64,000 nt of DNA from Bacteroidota bacterium (lineage in GTDB: Bacteria; Bacteroidota; Bacteroidia; Chitinophagales; Saprospiraceae): positions 186,001 to 250,000 of the forward strand of contig JAKOVW010000081.1 of the NCBI GenBank assembly GCA_029781865.1. Reading direction: 5' to 3'. Shown piece after piece: positions 17,075 to 26,888 of this stretch. A program made the position numbers and the translations under genes. Numbering within the stretch: the stretch's first letter is position 1; every line of letters starts with the position of its first letter. The notes beneath the pieces were generated by a model, which was not told where the DNA came from, did no database searches, and saw only the letters and a list, made by a program, of their open reading frames with translations.

Positions 17075-17317
17075 ATGATGGATTCTTTATACAATGATCT
17101 TGCGAAAAAAATCATGCAATATTTTGATCGCCAGTTAAATCCTGATGATGAAAAGGAATTTTTAACGCAAATCAAAAAGAATCCGGAAGGGCACGATGCT
17201 TTTATGAAAGAGAAACACATTCGTGAAAAATTAAAGAAGAATGTTCTTAGACCTTCGGGAACTCCTGCTCTCAGGGCGCAGATCAAAGAACAAATCAAAA
17301 AATATCCGGGACAGTAG
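17075..17317 (+). CDS. Small zinc-less anti-sigma-like protein
   Basis: About 80 residues, soluble, starting MMDSLYNDLAKKIMQYFDRQ. The pattern of a short helix, YFDRQLNPDDEKEF, then a helix ending in I-R-E-K-L matches the anti-sigma domain of RsrA/ChrR-type proteins (Y-L-D-x-x-L-x-x-x-E). The His-x3-Cys-x2-Cys zinc ligands are absent; KKNPEGHDAF replaces the H...CxxC segment and there is no Cys at all. No membrane helix follows. Its position next to the sigma factor suggests a sequestering partner not controlled by thiol oxidation (inference). A TTG at 17069 and a second ATG at 17078 are alternative starts. Confidence 0.6.
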   Translation: MMDSLYNDLAKKIMQYFDRQLNPDDEKEFLTQIKKNPEGHDAFMKEKHIREKLKKNVLRPSGTPALRAQIKEQIKKYPGQ

Positions 17318-17477
17318 TCTAAATTGTTCTCTTCAAAATTTCTGTAATTTATAACTAATAATCTTCTTAATAACTGAACAGGAAAGTCAACTTCATTTCA
17401 ATTCAGTTATCATTTTTATATATTCTTGAATACCCGGTAATTCCCTCAATTTTTAATGACAATTTAGCAATAACGCT

Positions 17478-17485
17478 TAGTTTTG
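17478..17485 (+). promoter_or_regulatory. Bacteroidota -7 promoter element (TAGTTTTG)
   Basis: An exact TAnnTTTG match 19 bases before the prfA start codon. The -33 position is T-rich without a clear TTG. Confidence 0.5.
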
Positions 17486-17504
17486 CACTCCTTTATATTT
17501 CCTG

Positions 17505-18569
17505 ATGTTAATCGATAAGTTACAATCTATCTACGAACGCTTTCAATATCTGGAGGAACGGATGTCAGATCCTTCGGTGGTGAATAATATTGAAGAATAC
17601 AGTAAGATCAGTAAGGAATACAAGGATCTTAAAGAAATCACAGACAACTTTTTAATTTATAAAAGCACCCAGGAGGCCTTTAACCAGGCAAAGGAAATGG
17701 TTTCAGATCCCGAATGGAGGGAAATGGCGCAATCAGAAATAGAAAGACTTAAAGGTGAATTGGAATTGCTCGAAGAAAAACTCAAACTGCTGCTCATTCC
17801 TAAAGATCCTGAGGATACCAAAGACGTCATTTTTGAAATAAGGTCGGGTACGGGTGGTGATGAAGCTTCCATATTTGCCGGAGACTTGTACAGGATGTAT
17901 ACCCGCTATTTTGATACGCATAATATGAAGTATGAGGTACTGGATGTCAATGAAGGAAATGTGGGCGGATACAACAAAGTAGTCCTTGATGTAAGTGGTG
18001 AGAATGTATTTGGCAAGCTCAAATATGAATCTGGCGCGCATCGCGTTCAACGGGTTCCTAAAACGGAGGCGCAGGGACGTGTTCATACTTCTGCGGCTAC
18101 GGTTGTCGTCATGCCTAAGATGGAATTAGAGGAAGTAAATATTAATAAATCGGAATTAAGGGTTGATACGTTCAGGTCCAGTGGTGCTGGAGGTCAGCAC
18201 GTAAATAAAACAGAATCCGGCGTACGGTTTACTCATATACCTACCAATATTGTGGCTGAATCTACAGATAGCCGAAGCCAGCATAAAAACAGAGAAATCG
18301 CTTTTAACAGACTCTTACAGAAAATGCAGGAGGCACAGGTTTACAAATACGAAACGGAAGTGGCTTCCAAACGTCGATCCCTCGTCGGCACAGGTGATCG
18401 ATCAGATAAAATCAGAACATATAATTATCCTCAAAACAGAATTACAGATCATCGCATCAATCTTACGCTGTACAATTTGACAGATGTAATGAATGGTAAT
18501 CTGGATGAAATTATTGAAGCATTACAAGTTGCAGATAATGCTGAAAAGTTAAAAGGAGAAATAGAATAA
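17505..18569 (+). CDS. prfA: Peptide chain release factor 1
   Basis: A 354-residue class I release factor that recognises UAA and UAG and triggers peptidyl-tRNA hydrolysis. The catalytic GGQ loop is FRSSGAGGQHVNKTESGVRF. The stop-codon tripeptide region reads RVPKTEAQGRVHTSA, a P-x-T form that indicates RF1 rather than RF2 (SPF). The N-terminal helical domain and length are standard. It has its own promoter, and a hairpin immediately follows the stop. Confidence 0.95.
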   Translation: MLIDKLQSIYERFQYLEERMSDPSVVNNIEEYSKISKEYKDLKEITDNFLIYKSTQEAFNQAKEMVSDPEWREMAQSEIERLKGELELLEEKLKLLLIPKDPEDTKDVIFEIRSGTGGDEASIFAGDLYRMYTRYFDTHNMKYEVLDVNEGNVGGYNKVVLDVSGENVFGKLKYESGAHRVQRVPKTEAQGRVHTSAATVVVMPKMELEEVNINKSELRVDTFRSSGAGGQHVNKTESGVRFTHIPTNIVAESTDSRSQHKNREIAFNRLLQKMQEAQVYKYETEVASKRRSLVGTGDRSDKIRTYNYPQNRITDHRINLTLYNLTDVMNGNLDEIIEALQVADNAEKLKGEIE

Positions 18570-18599
18570 AAAAAAAGTGATGAGTTATACTCACCACTT
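18567..18599 (-). terminator. Rho-independent terminator for the minus-strand repeat protein (shared with prfA)
   Basis: Stem arms AAGTGATGAG (18575-18584) and CTCACCACTT (18590-18599) form a hairpin with one mismatch. On the minus strand it is followed by a run of nine T, so it mainly ends the gene at 18668-20164. It also lies directly after prfA on the plus strand. Confidence 0.7.
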
Positions 18600-18667
18600 C
18601 TTCAATCACCTGATCAGTTATAATCTAAATTGGATACGTCTGATCTTTGTTAATAAGGGTCATCTGA

Positions 18668-20164
18668 TTACCACTTCATAAACTTTATCAATTGTTGCTT
18701 ATCCATATCTTTTACAAGTACAATATATATTCCGGGTAATAAATCGGAGGTATTTAATTCGATGACATTTTCAAATCTGCTTAGTTCCTTATTTTTTAAC
18801 GGAATGCCATAGAGGTTCAACAGCTGAACTTCTGTTTGAGGAAATAAAGTATTGTTGAAACGTATAATTAATTTTTCAGAGGTTTGTTGCAAACCACTAA
18901 TTTCATCTTCAATCTGGTAATCTGGTTTCCAAACATCTTCATTAAACATCACTTTAGGTCCTTCATCTTGTTTTAAATCATTGCCATCATTTTTCTTGAA
19001 CTCACAACACACTTTACCGATATTTTTCGATGCTTTGCAGGATTCCATTTCACAATCGTAAACAATGAATTCATACTGCTTCTTGCAATCTCCTTTCAGA
19101 GGCCCTATCTGAATGGGCAACTGATTATAATTAAAAGTACCGTAGTTAAATCCATTGCCTTTTACTTTAAAACAGGAAGAGGTACCTGAATATTTAAAAT
19201 TAATGGTCACAAAGAAATTATTATCTGAGTTACAATCAGATTTGGTGATTTTTAATTCTTTGATTTCACATTTCTTTTTCTCACAGCATACAATACCCAA
19301 TGATTTGGAAACGGAGCATTCTGCTTTTTCGCAAACGGAAACCGTGAACTCATAATTTGTTTTGCAATCACCTGTAAAAGGACCCAGTTTAACCGGCAGC
19401 TTATAAAATTTAAAATTGCCGTAATTCTTTCCATTGCCTTTTACGTTGAAGCATGCTGCTGTGTCATTGTATTTAAAATTAAGAGTCACATAAAATTGCC
19501 CTGCATCGTTGCAATCCGTTTTAACCAGATTCAGGTCATATAATTTACATGGTTTTTCACAGCAAACAATACCAAGATTTTTTGAAACGCTGCATTCCGA
19601 ATTTTCGCAATCCTTTACAACAAATTCATAATCTGTTTCGCAGTTACCAGCGAGTCCACAGATTTTAATAGGTAATTGCGAGTAACTGTATTTGCCATAT
19701 TCCTTACCATTGCCGGATACTTTGAAACAGGAAGAGTTACCCGAATGAGTAAAATTTAAACTAACGCAAAATGTAGCGTTAGCGTCACATTTTGTTTTCT
19801 CAAGTCTTAAGTCGGAAAGTTCACATGGAGGATTTTCACAGCACACTACCCCATATTGTTCGACTAATTTACAAGCATCGTTTTTACAATCCCGGATGAC
19901 GAATTCATAATTCGTGCTGCAATCGCCGGAAAAGGGTCCTAAGGTTAAGGGTAATTTACTGTAGGCAAATGTTCCATAATTTTTGCCATTTCCTGAAATA
20001 GTAAAGCAGTCGCTATTATCCTTGTGCTTAAAATCAAAAGTCAGATAGAACTTCTTCTCCTTGTTGCAATCTGATTGGGTTATTATAAGGTCAGATAACA
20101 GGCAAGCTGAGGCTGTGCCGGCAAAGAGGTTAATGTAACAAAGTAGTAAAGCTAAGCGTTTCAT
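18668..20164 (-). CDS. Secreted four-repeat Cys-rich protein with T9SS sorting domain
   Basis: This 498-residue protein has a signal peptide (1-20, ending TASA). Four tandem repeats of 92-93 residues start at Cys 21, 114, 206 and 299. Each holds C-x-L-x-D/E-L, a CF-x-V-x-GNG-x-x-YG block, LP-x-x-x-GP/L-x-G-x-C, YEF-x-V-x-x-C and a closing VCCE. There are seven or eight Cys per repeat, suggesting disulfides. A linker (about 390-440) leads to a C-terminal T9SS sorting domain (LLNLYGIPLKNKELSRF, then LLPGIYIVLVKD). It is probably secreted and anchored at the surface; function is unknown. Residue -3 relative to Cys21 is Ala, so a lipoprotein is unlikely. Confidence 0.8.
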   Translation of the reverse strand: MKRLALLLCYINLFAGTASACLLSDLIITQSDCNKEKKFYLTFDFKHKDNSDCFTISGNGKNYGTFAYSKLPLTLGPFSGDCSTNYEFVIRDCKNDACKLVEQYGVVCCENPPCELSDLRLEKTKCDANATFCVSLNFTHSGNSSCFKVSGNGKEYGKYSYSQLPIKICGLAGNCETDYEFVVKDCENSECSVSKNLGIVCCEKPCKLYDLNLVKTDCNDAGQFYVTLNFKYNDTAACFNVKGNGKNYGNFKFYKLPVKLGPFTGDCKTNYEFTVSVCEKAECSVSKSLGIVCCEKKKCEIKELKITKSDCNSDNNFFVTINFKYSGTSSCFKVKGNGFNYGTFNYNQLPIQIGPLKGDCKKQYEFIVYDCEMESCKASKNIGKVCCEFKKNDGNDLKQDEGPKVMFNEDVWKPDYQIEDEISGLQQTSEKLIIRFNNTLFPQTEVQLLNLYGIPLKNKELSRFENVIELNTSDLLPGIYIVLVKDMDKQQLIKFMKW

Positions 20165-20216
20165 TATGATGAGTTTAATAGTTTTTTAAAAGATCCTTTC
20201 TACATAGAATTCGCTG

Positions 20217-20224
20217 CAAAACTA
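20217..20224 (-). promoter_or_regulatory. Bacteroidota -7 promoter element (TAGTTTTG)
   Basis: The minus-strand TAGTTTTG lies 52 bases before the ATG of the repeat-protein gene. No good -33 partner is seen. Confidence 0.4.
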
Positions 20225-20301
20225 ATTCCAAACGAAGCGGATTTTATGGATAAAAGTCTGTATTGTCTGATTTCCTTACCTTTATCAAAACAATGTGATT
20301 A

Positions 20302-22380
20302 ATGAACCGGATATACGTCATTTTAGGAATTTTGGTTGCCTGCTGGGTACTGTTTACTGTTGGTGGATGTAAAGTAGAGGAAGCCGGTTGGGATACCCGG
20401 ATCTTAACACCCCTGGTTAAATCGAGTTTAAAATTGGATAAGCTCCTGGATCAGGAATTGTCTAATTCGGATAGTACTCATTTGATTCAGTTGGTTTACA
20501 GGTCAGGCTTGTATGATTTGGCCATTGATTCTTTCTTTCACTTCAGCGATACAAGTCTTAATAACACCTTTAAAATTCAAAAGCTTTCTCTTTATAGCAC
20601 CACAGTCAATTATCCGATTACCCTGGGTACATTAGCCCGGAATGCAGGTACAATTGGTCAGTTGTTATTGTTTCTGAATGGTACCACACAAATCATCCCG
20701 GCGATACCGGTAGTCAATCCAGGTCCAGTTCTGATTAATGCAGATACCTTGTTTACTTCAATGACATTGGACTCGGGAAACCTTGATCTCGTTTTATATA
20801 ATGGCTTGCCTATTCCAATAACCGATGTAAAGTTTGAATTGCGCAATCAGTCTAATGGAGCTTTGATCGTCACTGGCACCTTTCCATATATCGGAGTTCA
20901 TGCTACAGAAATGCAAACCTATGATCTAAGTGGTAAAACGGTAGAAGCGAAATTGAATGCGCAGCTGATTAGCCTTACATCACCTGGAAGTGGAGGCGTT
21001 CCTGTCCTCATTGATACGTCAAATGCAATTAATGCGAGTCTTAAGGTGTATAATCTTCATCCCTCTACTGCAAATGCTATATGGCCTGCGCAGGATTTGA
21101 TTAACGATGCCTATTATTTTAAAGTGGAAGGCTTGCCAGTTGAATTAAAAGAATCGCGGATACAATCGGGAAAAGCGATTATAACATTGTACAGTACATT
21201 ACAGGATTCTGTGAAATTCACATATCGCTTGCCTAGTGCCAAGAAAAACGGAGTGCCACTGGAAGCATTTAAGATATTGGATCCTGCACCTCCCGGAGGT
21301 TCCTCAAAATACATTAAAGAAGAAGATTTAAGCGGATACATTCTGGATCTTTCCGGTGAAAATGGAGATTCTTTTAATTTGTTGTATAATCAGATCATCG
21401 GATCGGTGGATAGTACTGGCATCATGAAAACATTTTCAAAAACGGATAGTATTTACATTGACCTTTCATTCATCGATTTACAGCCTAGTTATGCAAGAGG
21501 TTATTTAAATGATACCACGTTGTTTGTCGGTCCTGATAAGAGAAACCTGACTGTATTTGATAAAATCAAAAAGGGAAAACTGGAAATAAATAAAGCGAGG
21601 TTAAGTTTAGACATTGAAAATAAAATCGGATTGGATCTTCAATTGAAAGTAAATGAAATGAAGTCATTCAATTCGAAACAGAATAAAGAAGTCAAATTAA
21701 CCGGCACAGATCTTTTTCTCCCAAAAAATATTCCACGAGCTACAGATCAAAATGGTTTTCCACCGATAAACCCTAGTAAAACACATATTGAAATTAATGA
21801 AGGAAATTCCAATATGACTGATTTTATCAATAATCTGCCGGATGAAATTTCCTATGCATTGGAATTGCGATGCAATCCGAATGGAAATGTGAGTAACCAT
21901 CATGATTTTATTTATGGTAATGAATTTCTAAGTATGGATTTAAATCTGGAGATTCCAATGGAAATTAAAGCTGAAGGTCTAACTCTTTGTGATACGATAG
22001 CCATGAATCTCCAGAGCAAGGATATTTCAAATATTAAAAGCGCGACGATTTTTACTTTTTTCAATAATGGCTTCCCTGTTGACGCATCCATTGAATTGTA
22101 TTTAATGAATACTGCCGGGCAAATAACGGATACCCTGATGAATGGAAAAAACACAATCAAGGCCGGAAAAATAGGTTCAGATTATAAAGTGCAGCAAGCT
22201 CTCGAAACTAAAGTCGTCATTGAGCTGGATGAACAGCAGGTGCAACGTTTGTTGAATGCAAATAAGGTTTATGTTGTTGCTACGCTAAATACACCTTCGG
22301 ATCCGTTGCATGTGAAAATTTACGATTACTATTCCATCGATTTTCAAATGACGGCAGATTTTATTTATTCAGTTAAGTAA
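20302..22380 (+). CDS. Large lipoprotein of unknown function
   Basis: This 692-residue protein has an N-terminal hydrophobic segment and a lipobox-like VGGC at about residues 20-23. The mature part begins KVEEAGWDTRILTPLVKSSL and is rich in beta-strand-type sequence with repeated hydrophobic/Asp-Ser patterns. No catalytic motif is recognised. It is followed 10 bases later by a DUF5723-like outer-membrane protein. The two probably form an envelope pair, the lipoprotein facing or decorating the barrel (inference). Confidence 0.75.
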   Translation: MNRIYVILGILVACWVLFTVGGCKVEEAGWDTRILTPLVKSSLKLDKLLDQELSNSDSTHLIQLVYRSGLYDLAIDSFFHFSDTSLNNTFKIQKLSLYSTTVNYPITLGTLARNAGTIGQLLLFLNGTTQIIPAIPVVNPGPVLINADTLFTSMTLDSGNLDLVLYNGLPIPITDVKFELRNQSNGALIVTGTFPYIGVHATEMQTYDLSGKTVEAKLNAQLISLTSPGSGGVPVLIDTSNAINASLKVYNLHPSTANAIWPAQDLINDAYYFKVEGLPVELKESRIQSGKAIITLYSTLQDSVKFTYRLPSAKKNGVPLEAFKILDPAPPGGSSKYIKEEDLSGYILDLSGENGDSFNLLYNQIIGSVDSTGIMKTFSKTDSIYIDLSFIDLQPSYARGYLNDTTLFVGPDKRNLTVFDKIKKGKLEINKARLSLDIENKIGLDLQLKVNEMKSFNSKQNKEVKLTGTDLFLPKNIPRATDQNGFPPINPSKTHIEINEGNSNMTDFINNLPDEISYALELRCNPNGNVSNHHDFIYGNEFLSMDLNLEIPMEIKAEGLTLCDTIAMNLQSKDISNIKSATIFTFFNNGFPVDASIELYLMNTAGQITDTLMNGKNTIKAGKIGSDYKVQQALETKVVIELDEQQVQRLLNANKVYVVATLNTPSDPLHVKIYDYYSIDFQMTADFIYSVK

Positions 22381-22390
22381 TATCACTATA

Positions 22391-23644
22391 ATGAATCAAA
22401 ACTTTTTATTTATATTTATTTACCTTTTTGTACTCGGTTTCAATTTAAACGGGTGTCAACTGAATGCACAGGCGTATCATTATTTCGAAAAAAATCTGTC
22501 TCAAAACAACAGTGTTGGTGGATTTAATTTAACGCAATCTTTTGGTACCAATTCGTTGATCAGTTCATTTGTTCTGGATTTTGTTAATGGCAAGTTCATT
22601 ACCGAGGAACAAAAGGACAGATGCATAGCAAATTTCAAATCAGATAATGTTATTGCCGGCGAACAATTTAATTTGGCATTGAATAACAGTTACAAGTTGG
22701 GTGCTAGTTCGAATTATTTATTTATGGAAGCCGGTGAAACATTTTTTTATGAGACCAAATTGCATCAGGATATTTTTAAACTGATTTTTAAAGGGAATAA
22801 GGATTTTGAAAATAAATCGGCAAGTTTAAACCCATTACAGATTAGGTCGCTGCAATATCTTTATCTGAAGGCAGGTATTCACCGCATGACAGAGAAGTAT
22901 TCATTAAAATTCAACATGGCTTATGTTGGAGGACAAAGATTCCTGGATTTGAATACCAGCAGAGGACAATTATTTACGGGCACTGAGGGACGTTATATTG
23001 ATTTGAATTTAAAATTAAATTCCTGGGATGTAAACCCCGGAAGTCATTCTTTATTTACTATTTCAGGAAATGGTTTTATGACCGATTTGTCTTTTAGTTA
23101 TATGCTTTCAAAGAATACCGAACTTGGATTCGGAATTGAAGGATTGGGTCTTATTAAATGGAATAAGACGGTTACGGCAAGAAGGGTGGACACCTTATAT
23201 CATTTTGAAGGGGAAGAAATATCTAATGTGCTGGATTCTTTTTCCATTGCAATAAAAAATGTCGATGAGTTAAAGAGCAGCTTTATTAAAGAAACGAATG
23301 ATGTTAACCGGACTACGAATTTGCCATACGTGGCATATGTGCAATTGTCACATTTTTTAATTCCCGATTATTTGCAGATTCAATTAAAATATGGGTATAT
23401 AAAATCTGAATTTTCTAGTCCATTTCTGAATTCATCTTTGAATTTATATTTAAGCACGCATCATCTCGTGGGATTAAATGTAGATGCTGGTGCTTATGGA
23501 AAACTAAATATAGGGGGACAGTTGGCCTTTTGCTTTTCGAATAAATCAAGTATTCATTTTTATTTTAATTCGATCAGCAATCTGATTTTACCTTCTAATG
23601 AAATGAATCTTACCGGAGGTTTGATTTATAGAAAAGCGATTTAG
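22391..23644 (+). CDS. Outer-membrane protein, DUF5723-like
   Basis: A 417-residue protein with a signal peptide (about 1-27, ending NAQA). Many amphipathic strands follow, containing NNSVGGFNLTQSFGTNSLIS, a long series of Y/F-rich segments, and a C-terminal strand NLTGGLIYRKAI. The arrangement resembles DUF5723 barrels, widespread in Bacteroidota and without known function. It is in one transcription unit with the preceding lipoprotein gene and converges on the gene at 23663. Confidence 0.65.
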   Translation: MNQNFLFIFIYLFVLGFNLNGCQLNAQAYHYFEKNLSQNNSVGGFNLTQSFGTNSLISSFVLDFVNGKFITEEQKDRCIANFKSDNVIAGEQFNLALNNSYKLGASSNYLFMEAGETFFYETKLHQDIFKLIFKGNKDFENKSASLNPLQIRSLQYLYLKAGIHRMTEKYSLKFNMAYVGGQRFLDLNTSRGQLFTGTEGRYIDLNLKLNSWDVNPGSHSLFTISGNGFMTDLSFSYMLSKNTELGFGIEGLGLIKWNKTVTARRVDTLYHFEGEEISNVLDSFSIAIKNVDELKSSFIKETNDVNRTTNLPYVAYVQLSHFLIPDYLQIQLKYGYIKSEFSSPFLNSSLNLYLSTHHLVGLNVDAGAYGKLNIGGQLAFCFSNKSSIHFYFNSISNLILPSNEMNLTGGLIYRKAI

Positions 23645-23662
23645 TAAGTATAATTGGAATGC

Positions 23663-26600
23663 TTAAAAGTCAAGTCCTAATGAAAAACTGGATTTAGGAT
23701 CTTTTAATCCATTGCTTTCAATTTTCCAGGCGTAGTCAAATCGAATAAAGTATCCGAATAAAGAAGTTCTTAATCCGAATCCGGTACCTGCAATAAATGG
23801 TGTACGGGAATATTGTAAATCGATCAGTACTGCAGGATTCTCTGCATGATAAGTTAAATTGTTTTCCGATTTAAAATCAGGAAAAAATCCGTCCCACACA
23901 TAAGCACCATCGATGAATGATATGATTTGAAAATTTCTAAGAATGCTGTTTTTCCAATTTTGATTTATGATATATTGTAGTATGGGAATTCTCAATTCTG
24001 AGCTGAAACCGAAGACCGAACTTGCTTTTCTGGCGCCATAACCATAGGATCTGACTTCGGTGGCAAGTGCCGAATAGACATATTGACCTGATGTTTGTAT
24101 AGCAGTTTGATCTTCGTATTTTGGAATTAGCCAGTTTTCAGTACCACCGACGTGATAAAGAATTCTATCCCTGCCAAAAGAAGAGTTGACATAACAGCGG
24201 TTTGAAAATACCGATTTTGATAACACCGGTAAATGCAAGCGGGCATCGAATCCTGCAATCATCAGGACACCGGGATAAAATTTTGAAGTGTGCTCCGGAT
24301 TCAACTCGAATCGTTTGGAAATTTCAAAATAGGTTTTTACCTGCCAACCGTTTTTTATGTTCAGTGAAATGTCCAGGGCATTGTCAAAGACGTATTCAAG
24401 ACGCGTGCCTATGCGTTGCTGATAAACTTCAATGCTGTCATATAATGTTGCTTTATTGGTAGCTGAATAAAAGATATGATCATTTCTTATGGTGGAAATA
24501 GCTCTTAAGCTTTTATAATGATCCAGTGCATATTTGAGCTGATGGTTGATTAGAAAAACATTGGTTTGTTTTTTAATGGTGTTGAATGGGGAATTATCAG
24601 TTACATCAGTATTGGTTTTAAAATAAGCAGCGAAACTGTGATCAAATCTTTTTTTTCTGTTTTCAAATAATATGAATGATTCTAGTCCATCAAAGGAAGT
24701 CGGTATTCGAAGACCGGCTTCTATACTATAGTTTTCAAATAACTCAGTTAGTTTGGTTTTGAATAGAATTCCAAATGGCGGAGGTTCATAATCCTTGGAA
24801 GTTCCGCTGAATGTATTTAAGCCGGAAAAAAGCAAGTCATTATTTACCGTGGATGATAAGTCTTCTATCCAAAACCGGTAGCGGTAAGCTATAGCAAGAT
24901 TCGAATTAAATATGGTATTCTTTGGGTAATCATATTTGAGATGACGTGAAAAGGAACTGAATTTTGTTTGTCCGGTCTTATTTGTTTTTTTATCAAATTC
25001 AGATAGTATTTCTAATATATTTCTTGGATTCCCAAATCTGGATTGAAAAAACAAAGTATCATTTAATTCGGGTTTCTGATTTAATATTAATGAATCTTCT
25101 TTGTTGATTTGTGCGGGATGGGTAATAACATAGTTATTTTTAATCGGGTAATTGAGATTTAATTTTCCCAGATAGGTTTTGGATTTATCTGTAACAAGAT
25201 AATATAGTTCATGATTTCTGATTTCTGAAGAGATGATTTCCGGTTGAATATTGCTGAGTATTTCATAGGTGGAATCATTTTTATAAATAAGCCATCTGTT
25301 TCTTTCGCGTTCTTCCATATTCAGAATGAAATCGCTTTGATAGGATGACCAGTTTTTAATCGTTTTATCCTGAAGTTCGAATTCTAATTTATCTGATTGT
25401 TTATTCAGTTTTTGATCCAGTGTGAAGGAGAATATTGAAAATTTACCAAGAGGCAGAACACTATCCAGTTTTGTTGTTTTGTTATTGATGTTTGGCTTGT
25501 TGGAACGGTATGCAAATTTCCGGGTATTTTGATTTTGGATAATTTTAAGATCGAGATCATCCCAAATGTCGTCGGTTAATTTTTTGAATTGTCTGGATTT
25601 GATATTATATTGAATGATGTCGGAGTAACCGTTTGAGTTTCCCGAAAACACGATAATATCTTTAGAGTAAGCAGCGGCAGAATAAACACCCTGTATTTCT
25701 TCCGGAAGCATGTGAGTCGTTTTTATCCGGAAGTCCTGGTTGTAAACATTTAAGTGGACTCTGTTTCGCCGTTCATAAAACACATAATTGGTTTGATTAA
25801 TGGAATCTTCAAAAAAGATAGGATAGGTAAAATCTGTTTTCAATAGTTTTGTTCTGCTTCCTTTTTTGAATAGGACCCGGTTTTCTTTTGTTTCAGGATT
25901 AAATAATCTGACACGTGCTTTGCCATTTTGCTGGCTGGTAAGTATCAGATTTCCGGAAAATGTACTTTGATAAATGCTGGTTATTTTTTCTTCTGATTTC
26001 AGTTTTATTGGAATAAAGTGATTATCCGGATTTTTAATCTGATTGACAGGATCGGCCTGATTGTTATAAAAGTTGAACCATTCATTTTGTAATTCATCAA
26101 ATGTCAATGAAAATACCAACCTGGCTGCAGTCTGAATATCTTTTTGAATTCTTGTCATATACAGCCAGTTTGAAATGGCTTGTTCTCCATAAGTTGATAT
26201 TAGGAAATTCCAAAACGACTGACCGGCAATCTCGGGAAAACGGGAAGATGTTTTTTTGAAATTATTGTGATTCCAGATTTTATAAAATTGAATTTGATCT
26301 TCGAGTTTCCATCCTTTTGATAGATATTGGATAAGACCTTTTTCAAACCAGTCAGGTAAACGGAAAGAAATTACTTTTTGAACTACATCCTGTAATGTGG
26401 TTCCGGAGAACATAGAGTTAAAGTAGAGTTGAGTTATTCCGGCGCGAAGTAAATTACGCAGATGCTCATGATCACCATCGAAATACAACAGGATTTTCTG
26501 ATCCTTAATTTTTGGTTCTAATGCCCAGGTCTTATCATTAATAATTCCATCTAAGTTGATATTCGATTGAGCAAGATCAGATGGATCAGCATATACCACC

Positions 26601-26881
26601 AATTCAATTTTATCTTTCAGATGATATTCAAATAATTTTTGAACCTGGTTATTTTCGGTTTCAGCTATTTCGATGCAAAATTGAGCTGCAGGTCTAGATT
26701 TACCGTACCAGTAAATGACAAAGTCTTTCGTTTCGTAAATCCACCAGTCAAACAAGTCATCGTTATATTGGACTTTGTTTTTTCCAAACACTTCCAAGGC
26801 ATTCTGACCAGGTAATAAATTCGGTAGAGAAAAAATTAGAATTAATATGAACAGCTTGGATATCTTGGATAGCATTTGCAT
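23663..26881 (-). CDS. Giant envelope protein: degenerate peptidase-MA-like domain, beta-propeller-like centre, surface-antigen barrel
   Basis: This 1072-residue protein has a signal peptide (about 1-25). The N-terminal ~270 residues follow a gluzincin layout, with LPDWFEKGLIQYLSKGW near residue 175. At about residue 147, where HExxH is expected, it reads LLRAGITQLYFNSM, so both zinc His and the catalytic Glu are gone. Residues about 280-620 look like TolB/PD40-type blades (strand repeats, SNGYSDIIQYNIKSRQFKKL). The C-terminal ~350 residues resemble a bacterial surface antigen (Omp85/TamA-like) barrel ending SSFSLGLDF. It is probably an outer-membrane pseudoenzyme; its role is unknown. Confidence 0.7.
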   Translation of the reverse strand: MQMLSKISKLFILILIFSLPNLLPGQNALEVFGKNKVQYNDDLFDWWIYETKDFVIYWYGKSRPAAQFCIEIAETENNQVQKLFEYHLKDKIELVVYADPSDLAQSNINLDGIINDKTWALEPKIKDQKILLYFDGDHEHLRNLLRAGITQLYFNSMFSGTTLQDVVQKVISFRLPDWFEKGLIQYLSKGWKLEDQIQFYKIWNHNNFKKTSSRFPEIAGQSFWNFLISTYGEQAISNWLYMTRIQKDIQTAARLVFSLTFDELQNEWFNFYNNQADPVNQIKNPDNHFIPIKLKSEEKITSIYQSTFSGNLILTSQQNGKARVRLFNPETKENRVLFKKGSRTKLLKTDFTYPIFFEDSINQTNYVFYERRNRVHLNVYNQDFRIKTTHMLPEEIQGVYSAAAYSKDIIVFSGNSNGYSDIIQYNIKSRQFKKLTDDIWDDLDLKIIQNQNTRKFAYRSNKPNINNKTTKLDSVLPLGKFSIFSFTLDQKLNKQSDKLEFELQDKTIKNWSSYQSDFILNMEERERNRWLIYKNDSTYEILSNIQPEIISSEIRNHELYYLVTDKSKTYLGKLNLNYPIKNNYVITHPAQINKEDSLILNQKPELNDTLFFQSRFGNPRNILEILSEFDKKTNKTGQTKFSSFSRHLKYDYPKNTIFNSNLAIAYRYRFWIEDLSSTVNNDLLFSGLNTFSGTSKDYEPPPFGILFKTKLTELFENYSIEAGLRIPTSFDGLESFILFENRKKRFDHSFAAYFKTNTDVTDNSPFNTIKKQTNVFLINHQLKYALDHYKSLRAISTIRNDHIFYSATNKATLYDSIEVYQQRIGTRLEYVFDNALDISLNIKNGWQVKTYFEISKRFELNPEHTSKFYPGVLMIAGFDARLHLPVLSKSVFSNRCYVNSSFGRDRILYHVGGTENWLIPKYEDQTAIQTSGQYVYSALATEVRSYGYGARKASSVFGFSSELRIPILQYIINQNWKNSILRNFQIISFIDGAYVWDGFFPDFKSENNLTYHAENPAVLIDLQYSRTPFIAGTGFGLRTSLFGYFIRFDYAWKIESNGLKDPKSSFSLGLDF

Positions 26882-26888
26882 TATTATA

